Shown here: positions 32,925 through 43,624 of the stretch, in pieces | Layout: each line of letters starts with the position of its first letter | How positions within the stretch are numbered: position 1 is the first letter of the stretch | Source of the DNA: Sepioteuthis lessoniana | Lineage: Eukaryota > Mollusca > Cephalopoda > Myopsida > Loliginidae | Assembly: GCA_963585895.1 (NCBI GenBank) | Contig: OY757939.1 | Coordinates: 27,088,867-27,152,866 of the forward strand | DNA length: 64,000 bases | Direction: 5' to 3' | Made by a program: the position numbers and the translations under genes | Notes under the pieces: generated by a model | What the model was told of the DNA's origin: nothing | The model's input: the letters and a program-made list of their open reading frames with translations, nothing else | Databases searched by the model: none

Positions 32925-33180
32925 ATTGTGTGAGCTACTTAATGCATATAAATTGTAAACAGTTATGTGATATCAAGTATTCTTATCTAATACAAATAAT
33001 TTTAAAAAATATCAGTTTGACTTATTCGTCGGATCCCAGCAGGTACTACAACTTCAGGTCACAATGAATTTGAGAACAATGACATTGAAGAGGTATATCA
33101 CACTCAAAATACTTTCAGAACAGGAGCCTCATCACAAGTAAATGTAAGGATATCCCCTTTTAGAGGAGGTCTTTTGGGAG
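32925..33180 (-). mobile_element. Family A variant fragment
   Basis: 'aacagttatgtgatatcaag', 'caggtactacaacttcagg', 'cagaacaggagcctcatcac'. Confidence 0.55.
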
Positions 33181-33271
33181 AAGAGAATCGGCTTACTGTA
33201 AGCTTTGCTTAAAGCAAAAACAGAAATAGATTAGCAAAAGGAAATATCGTAATGAAAAAATTATCTGAAGG

Positions 33272-33274
33272 CAA

Positions 33275-33340
<66 letters not shown>
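33272..33340. repeat. (GT)n-(GA)n compound microsatellite
   Basis: GT run followed by about 40 bp of GA, immediately before the minisatellite. Confidence 0.95.
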
Positions 33341-33341
<1 letters not shown>

Positions 33342-33349
33342 ATAAGATG

Positions 33350-33402
33350 AAGAGAGGTGAAATACTGCAAATAAGTAGTGGTCAGAGATAAATATTTATC
33401 AA

Positions 33403-33446
<44 letters not shown>

Positions 33447-33608
33447 ATACTGCGAATAAGTAGTGATCAGAGATGAATATCTATTAAAAGAAAGAAAGAA
33501 AGAAAGAATATTGCGAATAAGTAGGGGTCAGAGATAAATATTTATAAAAGAAAGAGAGAATGAAAGAATACTGCGAATAAGTAGGGGTCAGAGATAAATA
33601 TTTATCAA

Positions 33609-33648
<40 letters not shown>

Positions 33649-33691
33649 ATATTGCGAATAAGTAGGGGTCAGAGATAAATATCTATTAAAA

Positions 33692-33729
<38 letters not shown>

Positions 33730-33770
33730 ATATTGCGAATAAGTAGGGGTCAGAGATAAATATTTATCAT

Positions 33771-33806
<36 letters not shown>

Positions 33807-33920
33807 ATGAATGAAATAATACTGCGAAAAAGTAGGGGTCAGAGATAAATATTTATCAAAAGAAAGAAAGAATGAAAAAATACTGCGAATAAGTAGGGGT
33901 CAGAGATAGATATTTATCAA

Positions 33921-33952
<32 letters not shown>

Positions 33953-33997
33953 AAAAATACTGCGAATAAGTAGTGGTCAGAGATAAATATTTATCAA

Positions 33998-34041
<44 letters not shown>

Positions 34042-34082
34042 ATTCTGCGAATAAGTAGTGGTCAGAGATAAATATTTATCAA

Positions 34083-34118
<36 letters not shown>

Positions 34119-34390
34119 ATACTGCGAATAAGTAGGGGTCAGATATGAATATTTATCAAAAGAAAGAAAGAAAGAAAGAAAGAATACTGCGAATAAGTAG
34201 TGGTCAGAGATAAATATTTATTAAAAGAAAGAAAGAAAGAAAAAATACTGCGAATAAGTAGGGGTCAGAGATAAATATTCATCAAAAAAAGAGAAAGAAA
34301 GACAGAAAGAAAAGAAAGAAAAAGAAAGAAAGAAAGAAGGTATACTGTCAATCAGTAGTGGTCATAGATAAATATTTATCAATAAAAAAA
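33350..34390. repeat. Composite minisatellite: 42-bp box + variable (GAAA)n, 14 units
   Basis: Each unit is a conserved box ('actgcgaataagtagtggtc' then 'agagataaatatttatcaaa') followed by a (GAAA)n run of variable length, from about 3 to 13 copies. I count 14 boxes, at about 33363, 33447, 33508, 33566, 33647, 33728, 33819, 33880, 33957, 34042, 34118, 34184, 34244 and 34340. The sixth base from the end of the first half alternates between 'agtagtggtc' and 'agtaggggtc', giving variant units. Confidence 0.95.
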
Positions 34391-34954
34391 AAAAAAAAAG
34401 AAAAATGAAAAAAAAAAAGAACGACTGAAATGAAGAAAAGGCTTTTGTTTGAAAAAAGGCACAGTAAAATACAATTTAAGAAGGTCTTGCCCCGATGCAA
34501 GAGATGTAGTCGATATATTCTAAGCCTTATCAAAATGGTTGGAATTTTAATGGACATTAGACACCAATTGCCTCCAGTTGAATATATTCAATACCTTCTC
34601 AAGAAATACGGAAGGTATGCAGCCGAAAATTAGTAAATAGAATAAAAAATAAACTGAGACAAGAGGAGTAGTTAAAAATACAAGAGAAATACACTAAAAA
34701 GCGATAGCTGAATTATATAAGAGATGGTTGCTGAAATATATATCGAATGTATAACGAAAGCCTTCCTAAACCAATCAACATTGTTTGCTGCTATTATCCA
34801 ACACTGACGCATTAAAAAATAACAAATATCTTTTTGTGACAAGCCCCAGTTAACAAATAGGTTAGATAATAATCAAGAAGATAGGACATCGATCTGAGGT
34901 TTATATAACACACAAAATGTTGAAATACAGGTCTGTCAAGATTTTTTATACCTA
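34391..34954. other. No gene recognised
   Basis: A-rich start, then AT-rich; the 67-codon frame at 34430-34633 has no known motif. Confidence 0.45.
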
Positions 34955-35204
34955 TATCTGTAAAAACATCCGAGTAAGACAAACAAGATATGCAGGACAC
35001 TGCTAGAAAAGCAATGACGAGCTCATAAGTTACGTTCTTCTACGGACCCCTAAACATGTACGTGCTAGTTTTGACTGACCAGCGGGAACATATTTACATC
35101 AAGTATGTGCGAACACTGAATACAGTTGGAAAAACCTGCTGGGAGCAAGGGATTATAGAGGATGGATAGAGAGTCAGAGAAATTCGTGCTCTCTGCACGA
35201 CTTG

Positions 35205-35205
<1 letters not shown>
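34955..35205 (+). mobile_element. LINE family F (RTE-like) 3' end, decayed
   Basis: 'aaaaacatccgagtaagaca', 'agatatgcaggacactgct', 'aacctgctgggagcaaggg', ends 'gcacgacttgatcatatata'. No open frame. Confidence 0.7.

Positions 35206-35206
<1 letters not shown>

Positions 35207-35253
<47 letters not shown>
35207..35253. repeat. (TA)n microsatellite
   Basis: About 47 bp of TA between LINE F and the hammerhead-like motif. Confidence 0.95.
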
Positions 35254-35256
<3 letters not shown>

Positions 35257-35261
35257 TCATA

Positions 35262-35306
35262 CAACGTGTGAAAGCAAGTTCAATACCTTGCCCTCATCAG
35301 CCGCCA
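35262..35306 (-). ncRNA. Hammerhead-like relic, degenerate
   Basis: Minus strand: CTGATGA (35300-35294), stem II GCAAG/CTTGC (35291-35287 with 35278-35274) extended by two wobble pairs, then CACACG where GAAACG would be expected. The GAAA strand has two changes, so it cannot be active. The motif ends against (TA)n, as in some Penelope-like termini; that link is inference. Confidence 0.4.
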
Positions 35307-35485
35307 ACCAGAGGTGATAACACAGTTTCGGTAGCTCAATGCAGTACTGCCACTCCTGGCGCGACCAAGCAGCTTTTGCCACTGGAGAGGGTATTCAAAA
35401 GCATCAAATATACATATGTATACGCCAGATATATCAAGAGAAGGGATTACATTGGACGTTCATCTTCATTTTTCTGTGCAGTTTG

Positions 35486-35575
35486 TGATTTTTAAAAAAC
35501 GGGTTTACTTTCGGCTGTTGATGTTATTACAGTAACAACTTTAACGGCCAAGAGTAAACGCGTTTTTTAAAAAAC
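35486..35575. repeat. ~90-bp foldback
   Basis: Imperfect inverted repeat: left 'tttttaaaaaacgggtttac' (from about 35492), right 'gtaaacgcgttttttaaaa' (about 35555-35573), with 'ggctgttgatgtta' and 'taacaactttaacggcc' pairing inside. 35307-35485 is not matched to any family. Confidence 0.7.
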
Positions 35576-35617
35576 CTCTGCTCTTAATACATACATATAT
35601 ATATATATAATTCTGAT

Positions 35618-36040
35618 GGTTGGTTGGTTGGTTGGTTGGGTTTTACGGCATATCAACTTCTTCAAGTTATTTAATGGCAGATCTTGTCTATACATATATA
35701 TTAAACATACATGGTTTGCAAATCAATAATTCGTAGGTAATATCTTTAAACAAGTCTGAGTTCATTCTTTGCACACAGTTAAATGGTTTCAAGTATTGGT
35801 ATCTATTACTAGTAATTCTATTCAATATAAATTAGTTCAAGTATAGAAAATAATCAAACAGTTCTATTTGACCAACAGATAGGGCCCTAACAGGTATTAC
35901 TACTCCGGGTCAGACTGAACCAAGAATTAATGTCCATGAATGTGTTCTTCACAATGACCAAAGCTCCTTGACTGGAGACTCACTCTCTGTAGAGATACAA
36001 TTAGCGAATTCTATTTCCCCAGCTGACTGGGTTATATAGT
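35618..36040 (-). mobile_element. Family A element
   Basis: (GGTT)n tail 'ggttggttggttggttggg', 'ttttacggcatatcaac', body 'taaatggtttcaagtattgg', 'tactccgggtcagactgaac', head 'cccagctgactgggtt'. Confidence 0.85.
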
Positions 36041-36063
36041 TCCCACTTCAACTGTATATATAT

Positions 36064-36390
36064 TAAGGAGGTGCCCGTGATGTAATGGTTATCATCGTAG
36101 GAAATGGACACGGCGACACGAGTTCAAATCCTGGACGAGCATGATTTTATTTCACATAGCACTAATACCCCTGGGATAGGTATGAATCCAATTGTTCTCC
36201 CTCCAGCTATGGGTAAAAAATAGGGCAGACAAGGTTCTTCAGCCTTGGTGAGCCAACTGGCCTAGGAGAAGGAAAACTCTGAATTCAAACCTGTTAAACT
36301 CCGCTTAAAAATTAACCGTGTGTCATATCCTGCCCGAACGGAGGGGTTGGTAAATATATATACATATATATATAGAGAGAGAGAGAGTAT

Positions 36391-36421
<31 letters not shown>

Positions 36422-36450
36422 AAGAGAGAGAGAGAAAAGGAGAGAGTGAG
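36064..36450 (+). mobile_element. SINE family C, full length, with (TA)n and (GA)n
   Basis: Best preserved plus-strand family C copy: A-box-like 'cgtgatgtaatggttatca' (36077), B-box-like 'cgagttcaaatcctgg' (36119), body 'ctccctccagctatggg', 3' end 'cctgcccgaacggaggggtt' at about 36330-36349, then TA and GA microsatellites. Confidence 0.9.
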
Positions 36451-36807
36451 TTGGCGTCAGAATTATTTGTCTTTGCACTATTTCTATATTTTTACAAGAA
36501 AATGCGAATATTTACAGATTATTACAGAATTTGCCGAATAGAGTTTATTCTGTATTTCCTTTATGATAATTTGTGAATTCTTCTACTTTAAAAAAATTGA
36601 TCTATTATATTTATAGTAATAGATTTTTCTCAAAATTGGTGCAGGTTAGAACTATTCACTTCCTAAATGAACATTATGAAATGATACTGTTAGACAAAGT
36701 CAAGATCAAAACTCAATTGAAAATTTAAGGGTCCGTTTGAAGGAAAAGGTTAGAGAAATTCTTTTGAATTCGAAGAAAGCTGAAGAAAGGATAAAAGAAA
36801 CTAGCAA
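36451..36807. other. No gene seen
   Basis: AT-rich spacer. Confidence 0.5.
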
Positions 36808-37075
36808 TAGAGGTGCACGTTGTGTAATAGTATCATTGCAGGGAAATGAATGCAGAGAGCCAAATTCAAATACTGGAAGAATCTTTTTTTAATTTCCCTA
36901 ATCACTTCTACTCTCTGGAAAATTATGTTTAACAATTCACTTTCAATCTATGGCTAAATAGGGCAGACTGGGCTCTTCAAATTTGGTATGGCAACCGATA
37001 TATGAGAAGGATGACTTTAAATTCAAAACCAGTAAAACTATGCTTTACCTTGTGTCACATCCTGCTGAGGGGTTA

Positions 37076-37105
<30 letters not shown>
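36808..37105 (+). mobile_element. SINE family C with (TA)n tail
   Basis: Head 'ggtgcacgttgtgtaatagt', decayed B box 'ccaaattcaaatactgg', body 'atggctaaatagggcagact', 3' end 'tgtcacatcctgctgagggg' then (TA)n 37077-37105. 37106-37400 shows no gene. Confidence 0.8.
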
Positions 37106-37109
<4 letters not shown>

Positions 37110-37404
37110 ACCTATCAAAAAGGATTAAAGGCAATAATCGTGAATAAATGTTTTTTTACAGTTGATTATTAAAGCAAGAAGGCCAAGAATTTTGACTTAT
37201 GTAAGATGTTTATTTGGTATTATTGTCTGACATAGAATTTTATTGTGGACATAACAGCACATTCTTTTCGTCCATTTTTTCAGCTTTTATAGAAAAAATT
37301 CGAGTCACGCATCCATGAAAATTTGAAATATTACAGCGATAATCATAATTATTGTTGGGAGGCGAACAATTCTGACATCAGATATACATATATATATATA
37401 TATA

Positions 37405-37684
37405 CCTCTCATCTCAAAAACCATCCATATAAGACGAATAAGACATGCAGAAAACTGCTGGAGAAGCAAAGATGAACTCATAAGAGACATTCTTCTATGG
37501 ACACCTACACATACAAGCACCTGCACTGGCCGATCAGCAAGGACTTATATCTGTTGTGTGCAGACAATGGATATTGCTTTTAGGATCTACTCGAAGCAAT
37601 GGATGATAGGGACGAATGGAGAGAGAGAGACAGAGAGAGACAGAGAGAGAGTCTAAAATCCATGTTGTCAGTGACTTAAAGATG

Positions 37685-37690
<6 letters not shown>
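37405..37690 (+). mobile_element. LINE family F (RTE-like) 3' end with (GA)n
   Basis: 'ctctcatctcaaaaaccatc', 'gacgaataagacatgcag', 'gtgtgcagacaatggatatt', 'agcaatggatgataggga', GA-rich 37618-37652, end 'gtgacttaaagatgatatat'. Confidence 0.75.
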
Positions 37691-37738
<48 letters not shown>

Positions 37739-37739
37739 T
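37691..37739. repeat. (AC)n-(AT)n compound microsatellite
   Basis: AC then AT units at the tail of LINE F. 37740-38190 shows no recognised gene. Confidence 0.95.
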
Positions 37740-38194
37740 TATAAGGCTTCTAGAAGATATGGTGGAATAACAATAAAATGGCATTTTCAAATTCTAGATA
37801 TGAAAAAATAGCCCTGTCGTCAGATTTGATATTGAAAATAAAAAGAGAATGAGGAGTAGAAACATATTGAATGGATTTCAATGAGCAAGTTAAAAGGAAC
37901 CCATAAGTCAGGGACAGAGAGTAGGTTATGATTTGTGAGAAAACTTGCTACATTGAAATCTAAAGATCAATAAAGATTAGAGTTGTATAAAAGACGTCAT
38001 GTTTCTTAAGCATGTGAGTTCTGCAAAATTTCGGTCAGTAGTAAGATCAACTTCGGACGTAACACTCACAGCGCGAGACTTATAATATTTGTAGGGCTGT
38101 ACCACTTCAGTTAATAAACAATTAACTCTTTATTTCACTGTGTATCTGAACATACACTCAGAGAGAAGAATTAGGAAGATCACATATCCATAGA

Positions 38195-38565
38195 GACTAG
38201 TCCTCTTTCAAGGTAGTAGTGATCCATCTCTATCGAATATGATTACAAATGACGAAATATGTGTCTTTTATGACAATGTCCAATGAAAATGATAGTGAAC
38301 TGAAAAGGAGGTATCTCCACAGATTATCTCAAAGTCTAGCTTCATGGAAGAAATGTTATACAGTGTATAAGGTGGGTTCATCGCGTTTTTATTTTGAGTT
38401 TTTAAACCACAAACACTCAATACAAACTTATACTCTCGACAGCTGCATAAAAATCTAAGAAAGCGTACTGCGCTATTTAGTAGGGGAAACTGTTATGTTT
38501 CTTTTGCACAACGCTTAATCACAATCAGTGAGAATCACACAGGAAAAAATTCAGCAAAAATGAAA
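38195..38565 (+). pseudogene. Mariner transposase fragment
   Basis: Central part of a mariner transposase related to the 1862-2823 copy. Visible on the plus strand: DPSLSNMITNDE (about 38222-38258, first catalytic Asp region), FYDNVQ (38267), IAFLF then LNTNLYSRQLHKNLRK (about 38415-38465), and a degraded LLH segment where LLHDNARPH should stand (about 38494). N-terminus and the last third are missing; stops interrupt it. It is followed directly by LINE family G. Confidence 0.7.
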
Positions 38566-39420
38566 AGAACTGGAGACTCTGATGTACATAATAAGAATAT
38601 AGATTTAGGATATTAGAATGGAATTTGACATGGAAATAATGAGAAGCAACAAAAGAAAAACAACAGAAGGAATAGAACTGGCAAATCAAGAAAGAATCAG
38701 AACGTTCGAAGAAAAGGAAAATTACAAGTAATTGATGATATTGGAAACAGATACCATTAAAGAAGTAGAGATGAAGGAAAAAACTAAAAGAAAAAAAAAA
38801 ATCTCGAAACCAAGCTCAGCAACAAAATCTCATCAAAGGGATAGACACCATGGCTGTCTCTCTGGTAAGATATTCGGAACCATTCTTAAAGTGGACGAGG
38901 AAAGAATTTCAACAAATGGAGAAGACAACAGGAAAACTAATGACAATGCATAAGTCTTTACGTCCAAGAGATGACATAGAAAGACTATATGTGTCAAGAA
39001 AATAAGGAGAAAGAGAACTCACCAGCATTGAAGATTGCATGGATGCATCCATACGACCACTCGAAGACAACGTAAAAAAGATAAATTATGGCGACTAGAA
39101 ACAGCACAGACAACATAAAGATCAAAAGAACAAAAATAACTAGGAAACATAAATGGGAAGAAAAATAACTGTATGGATACTTCAAGCAACAAACTGACGA
39201 AATATCACAAGAGGAAACTTGGACCTGGTTAAGAAATGGGAAACTTTATGAGAGAAACTGAATCTCTTCTAACAGCAGCACAAAACAACGCCATAAGGAC
39301 CAACTATCTTAAAGCGAAAATAGGTAAGACACGATAGAATAGCAAATGTAGGTTATGTGGTAGAGACAATCACATAATAGCGAATGCAGCAAACTAGCAC
39401 AAAAAGAGTACAACACTAAA
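38566..39420 (+). mobile_element. LINE family G: region upstream of and including the CCHC knuckle
   Basis: Plus strand, frames joined by eye: GKLMTMHKSLRPRDDIERLY (about 38925-38985), TSIEDCMDASIRPLEDNV (about 39020-39075), RETESLLTAAQNNAIRTNYL (about 39255-39310), then CRLCGRDNHIIANAA-type knuckle residues (about 39350-39395) and AQKEY (39400). This links the RT thumb-side region to the CCHC knuckle and nuclease seen in other family G copies. Broken by stops; family A lies right behind the break. Confidence 0.75.
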
Positions 39421-39427
39421 CAAATGA

Positions 39428-39995
39428 TAACCAGCCCATTCAACTGGGGCTGTAGAATAGGCCGACTGAATCCCTGCAGAGGGGTAAGCTCCACCAAACC
39501 AGTGTCTTTGATTTAACACTAAACAAACTGATAACGAGGATTCAGTCCTTGATCGTTTGGGAATGGGTCAAATACAACTTTGGGTACCATCAATGGGTCA
39601 AATAGAAATATTTAACCATATAACTGTGTGCAAACAAATGACTGATGTTAAATTGAATCATGTTATGTTAGATAGCAATACTTGAAACTATTTAACTATG
39701 CGAACCTAATGATTAATACTGAATAAAATTATTCGAGTTAGATAGAAGTACTTGAAACTATTTAACTGTGTGCAAACAAATGATTAATATTTGACAGAAT
39801 TATTATTGTTAGATAGCAATTACTGAAACCATTTAACAGTGTGCAAATAAATGGACTCTGACTTGTTTAAAATGTTACCTACAAACTGTACATTTACGAA
39901 CCATATTCCTCTAATATATATACATATTTAGGATTCGGCGTTAAATATCCTACAACGGTTGATATCCCTTAAAATCCAACCAACCAACTAACCAA
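39428..39995 (+). mobile_element. Family A element, long form
   Basis: Head 'agcccattcaactggggctg' and 'gaataggccgactgaatccc', then three to four ~74-bp body units ('gatagcaatacttgaaac', 'ctgtgtgcaaacaaatga'), tail 'ttgatatcccttaaaatcc' and (CCAA)n. Interrupts the LINE G text. Confidence 0.85.
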
Positions 39996-40335
39996 ACAGA
40001 TAATAACATATCAATAAAAGAGTATAAAAGATAAGTAATTCTAAGACCTAGAAATACAGACTGAAAAAAAAAAATGTCACCATGAAACTACTACCGTAAC
40101 AGAAATACTAAGAACTCTGCATACGATAAGAAATGGATAGATGAACACATTCACAAGATACCCGGGTGGCCGAAACTATATCAAAAACAAAGTATTGTAC
40201 TTTGAGGAACTGCTCATCTCTTTGGGAGATTCATAACATTAAAAGTCGGTAAGTAACATTGAAAAAAAAAAAAAAGGGCAGCAAAAAACATAATTACAAT
40301 GAATTTGTATAATCACTACCTTCCATCAACCTAGA
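39996..40335. other. Unassigned; possibly LINE-derived
   Basis: A-rich; contains VTEILRTLHTIRNG-like text but no certain family match. Confidence 0.3.
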
Positions 40336-40339
40336 ACTT

Positions 40340-40850
40340 GCGAAAAGATCCGGCAAAAATTAGTAAAAAACTGAAAATGTACAACCCAGAATCCATCCTA
40401 GAAAATGAGACACACAAAATTCTTTGGGATTTTGAGATACAAACGGATTACCTAATCCCGGCCAGACGAATAGACCTAGCGATAGTCAGCAAACAAGAGA
40501 GAACCCACTGAATAGTAGACTTTGCCGTTCCGGTTGATCACAGAGTAAAACTGAAGGAAAGCAAACAAAGAGAAAAATACCTAGACCTTGCTAGAGAACA
40601 GGAAAAAAAACTATGAAATATGAAAGTAACAGTGAAACCAATTGTGACTGGTGTGCACGGTTTTGTCACCAAGGGATTGGTAAGAGGACGATGCAGATCA
40701 TCCAAACTAGAGTATTACTGAAATCAGCCAGAATACTGAGAAGAATCCTGGAGACTTGAAGAGACTTGCTGCCAGTTACACTCCAGAGGATAACCATCTG
40801 CTAACGCTGGTGTGAAAAACTCTCAAAGGAGTAAAATACATTCAAGCGAA
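40340..40850 (+). mobile_element. LINE family G, nuclease domain and 3' end
   Basis: Plus strand: KMYNPESILENETHKILWDF (about 40375-40430), IQTDYLIPARR then a DLAIVS block in place of RPDLVI (40437-40490), IVDFAVPVDHRVKLKES (about 40518-40565), KYLDLAREQ, then the terminal 'agacttgaagagacttgctg' and 'tgtgaaaaactctcaaagg'. Frame is broken by stops. Confidence 0.8.
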
Positions 40851-41480
40851 GAACTAAGGAAATTGCTCGCTATGTGGCTTGGACATGGCGAAAAAAGGGA
40901 AACCACAAAAGAAAGAAAAAACTGAATCGCTCTAACTGCAGCTCAATATAATCTCATAGGAATTAATTATATCAAAGTAAAAATTAGTATGTTGAAGAAT
41001 TGTAAGTGTAGGTTATGTGGGGGACATATTAAGTGAATGCTGAAAACTGGCATAAAATACAAGAGTAGGCATGACTGGGTGGGAAAGATAATCCACTGGA
41101 AATTGTGCAAGATATTACAAATTGATTCTACTAACAAATGGGATATACACAAACCAGACCTAGAAAACAAGAACCGTAAAATCCACTGGGACTTTGAGAT
41201 ACAAACGGATCATCCAATCCATACTAGAAGACTAGACCTTGCGTGAATTAATAAGAATAACGAGCTGGTCATCTAGTGGATTTAGTCATGCCAGTGGACC
41301 ACTGATTGAAAATAAGAGAGAGTAAAAAGACAGGCAAATACTTTAATCTTGCCTGTGAGTTGGAAATACTGAAAACACGTGGGTGACGGTGATACCAATT
41401 ATGGTTGTTGGACTTGGAGTAGTCCTCAAGAGCTTGAAGTATATTATTATTAATATCATTATTATTATTATTATTGGAAC
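40850..41480 (+). mobile_element. LINE family G, second copy in series with (ATT)n tail
   Basis: Plus strand: SLTAAQYNLIGINYIKVKIS-like text (about 40925-40990), CKCRLCGGH (about 41004), YKSRHDWVGKIIHWKLCKIL (41059-41118), NKWDIHKPDLENKN, IHWDFEIQTDHPIHTRRLDL (to about 41243), then a VSDGDTNYGCWTWSSPQ-type 3' part and (ATT)n at 41443-41475. Pseudogene. Confidence 0.8.
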
Positions 41481-41529
41481 ATTGGAATACCTTTTTCTCA
41501 AACTAGTTTACAGATATTACGTTGGCTAC

Positions 41530-41880
41530 TCTGTAGGCGGAGCTTAGAATACACTGACTGTAAGATACCCCCCCCCCCAAAAAAAAGAAAGGCGCATGAC
41601 ACTTCTCAGCTTCTGATAGTTAGGTTTTAGTTCTGAAACTCAGAGGAATGTGCAGTGCTTATACATTTGCGTTAATCGAAGATCCACTCTGACTGGGAGA
41701 GGCTGTACCTGATAAGGTTCCGTTTCTAATCAAATAAGGCAGTTTAGAACTCCTAAGAAACACATATAAAAAGAAATATAAATATAAACGTACAATAAAC
41801 GGAATTTCCTAATTTCTTGGCATTAAATAACCCCAGATGGTTAACCAGCCGTTAGTAATCAATGAATCGATATTATGATG
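41530..41880 (+). mobile_element. Family A element, strongly diverged
   Basis: Head 'gtaggcggagcttagaatac', 'tccactctgactgggagag', 'cttggcattaaataacccc', 'ggttaaccagccgttag'. C and A homopolymers sit near 41569-41588. Confidence 0.65.
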
Positions 41881-42425
41881 GCTAAAATATTCATTCTATT
41901 TTTGTTGCATAATACATAGAGTGTTCCGTTTTGATTAACTTCATTAAAGACATTGCCTTTTATGACAAATCTTTATATTTGTGTTGCTATTTTTTTTTAA
42001 ATTTTAATAATTAGAGAATTTCCGTGTACTGATTTTAACACTGAAGGTGGAAGTAAATAAGTAGCTTTTTTACCATAATTCATGATTTGATTCGTAGTCA
42101 TTCAAAATCGTTTTAAGTTACGAGTCACTTTTTCAATTGTCTTATCGTGGGCGTCACCATAAAACTCTACACGTCATGTTTTGTTGTTGATAGACAATAG
42201 CCAGGTACTTAAATTGTAATAGACAGCAACAAAGATATTAAAACGAAAATAAATGCAATTAAGTTGAGGGAAAAGAGTTGAGTAACATTGAAAAGAGTGT
42301 TAGCAGCCATAAATTTTCCTGGATTTCTCTCAAATTGAGTCATCAATTACTATCAGCGTTTGTGTGCTTAAGAGCTTTGGAAACTAATATTTGCTCTGTA
42401 TGTAACTTGTGATATAATTTATTAT
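41881..42425. other. No gene recognised
   Basis: AT-rich, no repeat family matched. Confidence 0.45.
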
Positions 42426-42429
42426 TTTA

Positions 42430-42970
42430 AAAATACATTACAAATCATTTTACTTTACAAATAGATTCTAAATGATTTTACGCCACACATACATAGTAAA
42501 TGATTTTAACATTCTAAATCATTTTAGTGTACAAAAATATCGCAAATAATTGTATTAATGCATTGCTTACCACTTTATAATTGTAAATGAATTTACTATT
42601 GTAAATAATTTTATCATACAAATTCATTACAAATAATTTTACTATACAAATACATTGTAAATGATTTTACTATTCAAATACATTGTAAATGATTTTACAA
42701 TACAAATTCATTACAAATGATTTAACTATACAAATTAATTGCAAATAATTTTACTATACAAATGCATTGTAAATAATTTAACAAATCAAATGCATTGTAA
42801 ATGATGTTACAATACAAATTCATTACAAATGATTTTACTATACCAATGCATTGTAAATGATTTTACTGTACTAAATCCTTAGAAATGATTTTACGATGCA
42901 TTCACAACGTAAATGTTTTTACCAAAGATATGCATTATTTTAAAGTACAAACGTATTGTAAATAATTTCG
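42430..42970. repeat. ~30-bp minisatellite, about 18 units
   Basis: Tandem units like 'acaaattcattacaaatgat' plus 'tttactat', alternating with 'acaaatgcattgtaaatgat' units. Edges are more diverged than the centre (42600-42870). No coding. Confidence 0.9.
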
Positions 42971-43297
42971 AACTTGCTATATTTCATTGTTGAGATCAAA
43001 ACTTTATATTAGGCCGTCACAAATATCGTCTTCTCGTGAATTTGGTGGACACTTTTTCAAAATAGCCTCCGATAACTTCTCAAAATTCCCTACCTCAGTG
43101 AGAGCAAATGTAAGAACGGTTATCATTTAGATCTTAGTAACTCTGAAAACTCAATTTGACTTTTACAAGATAATTTAGTCTTTCATTCATATAATAAGCT
43201 GCAATCTTTTTTTTAAATTTGTTTGCTGGTTTGTCCCAGATCGACATAAAAGTTAGTTGCCAAAAACAACTTCTTTTTTAATTAAACAAGTTTCTTA
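42971..43297. other. No gene recognised
   Basis: No repeat family matched. Confidence 0.45.
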
Positions 43298-43620
43298 GTT
43301 GCCTGTCGGTGGGGCTTGGAATACGCTGACAGCATCCCTCGCAAAGAGTAAGACCTGCTGCAAAAAGGGGTGCCTTTAGTAAGACATTAAACAGTACCCA
43401 GTGGTAAGGTTCCAGTCCTGGAGGCCAGGGAACTCAAAGTCCCTATTTCCTTGTCATTACTTCCAAGTTCACTCTCACCAGGATTGACAGTACCAGTCAG
43501 GGTCTCATCTATGGGTCAAATAGAACTATTTGAAAATTATTAGTATTAGATACGAATACTTGAAACCATATAACTGAGTGCAAACCATTTGTATTTCAAA
43601 CAGTTACTTGATACTACAAT
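43298..43620 (+). mobile_element. Family A element, 3'-truncated
   Basis: Head 'ctgtcggtggggcttggaat', 'ctatgggtcaaatagaacta', one body unit 'gatacgaatacttgaaacc'; the tail is absent and LINE G follows. Confidence 0.7.
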
Positions 43621-43624
43621 TATT

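Noticed and set aside
33350..34390. CRISPR array (repeat box plus spacer appearance)
   Set aside because: The 'spacers' are all (GAAA)n of varying length and the genome is animal; it is a minisatellite.
36077..36135. tRNA gene (A-box and B-box-like words)
   Set aside because: Belongs to SINE C; no complete cloverleaf can be drawn and the same unit recurs many times.
42430..42970. CRISPR-like regular 30-bp repeats
   Set aside because: Head-to-tail units with no unique spacers; AT-rich minisatellite.
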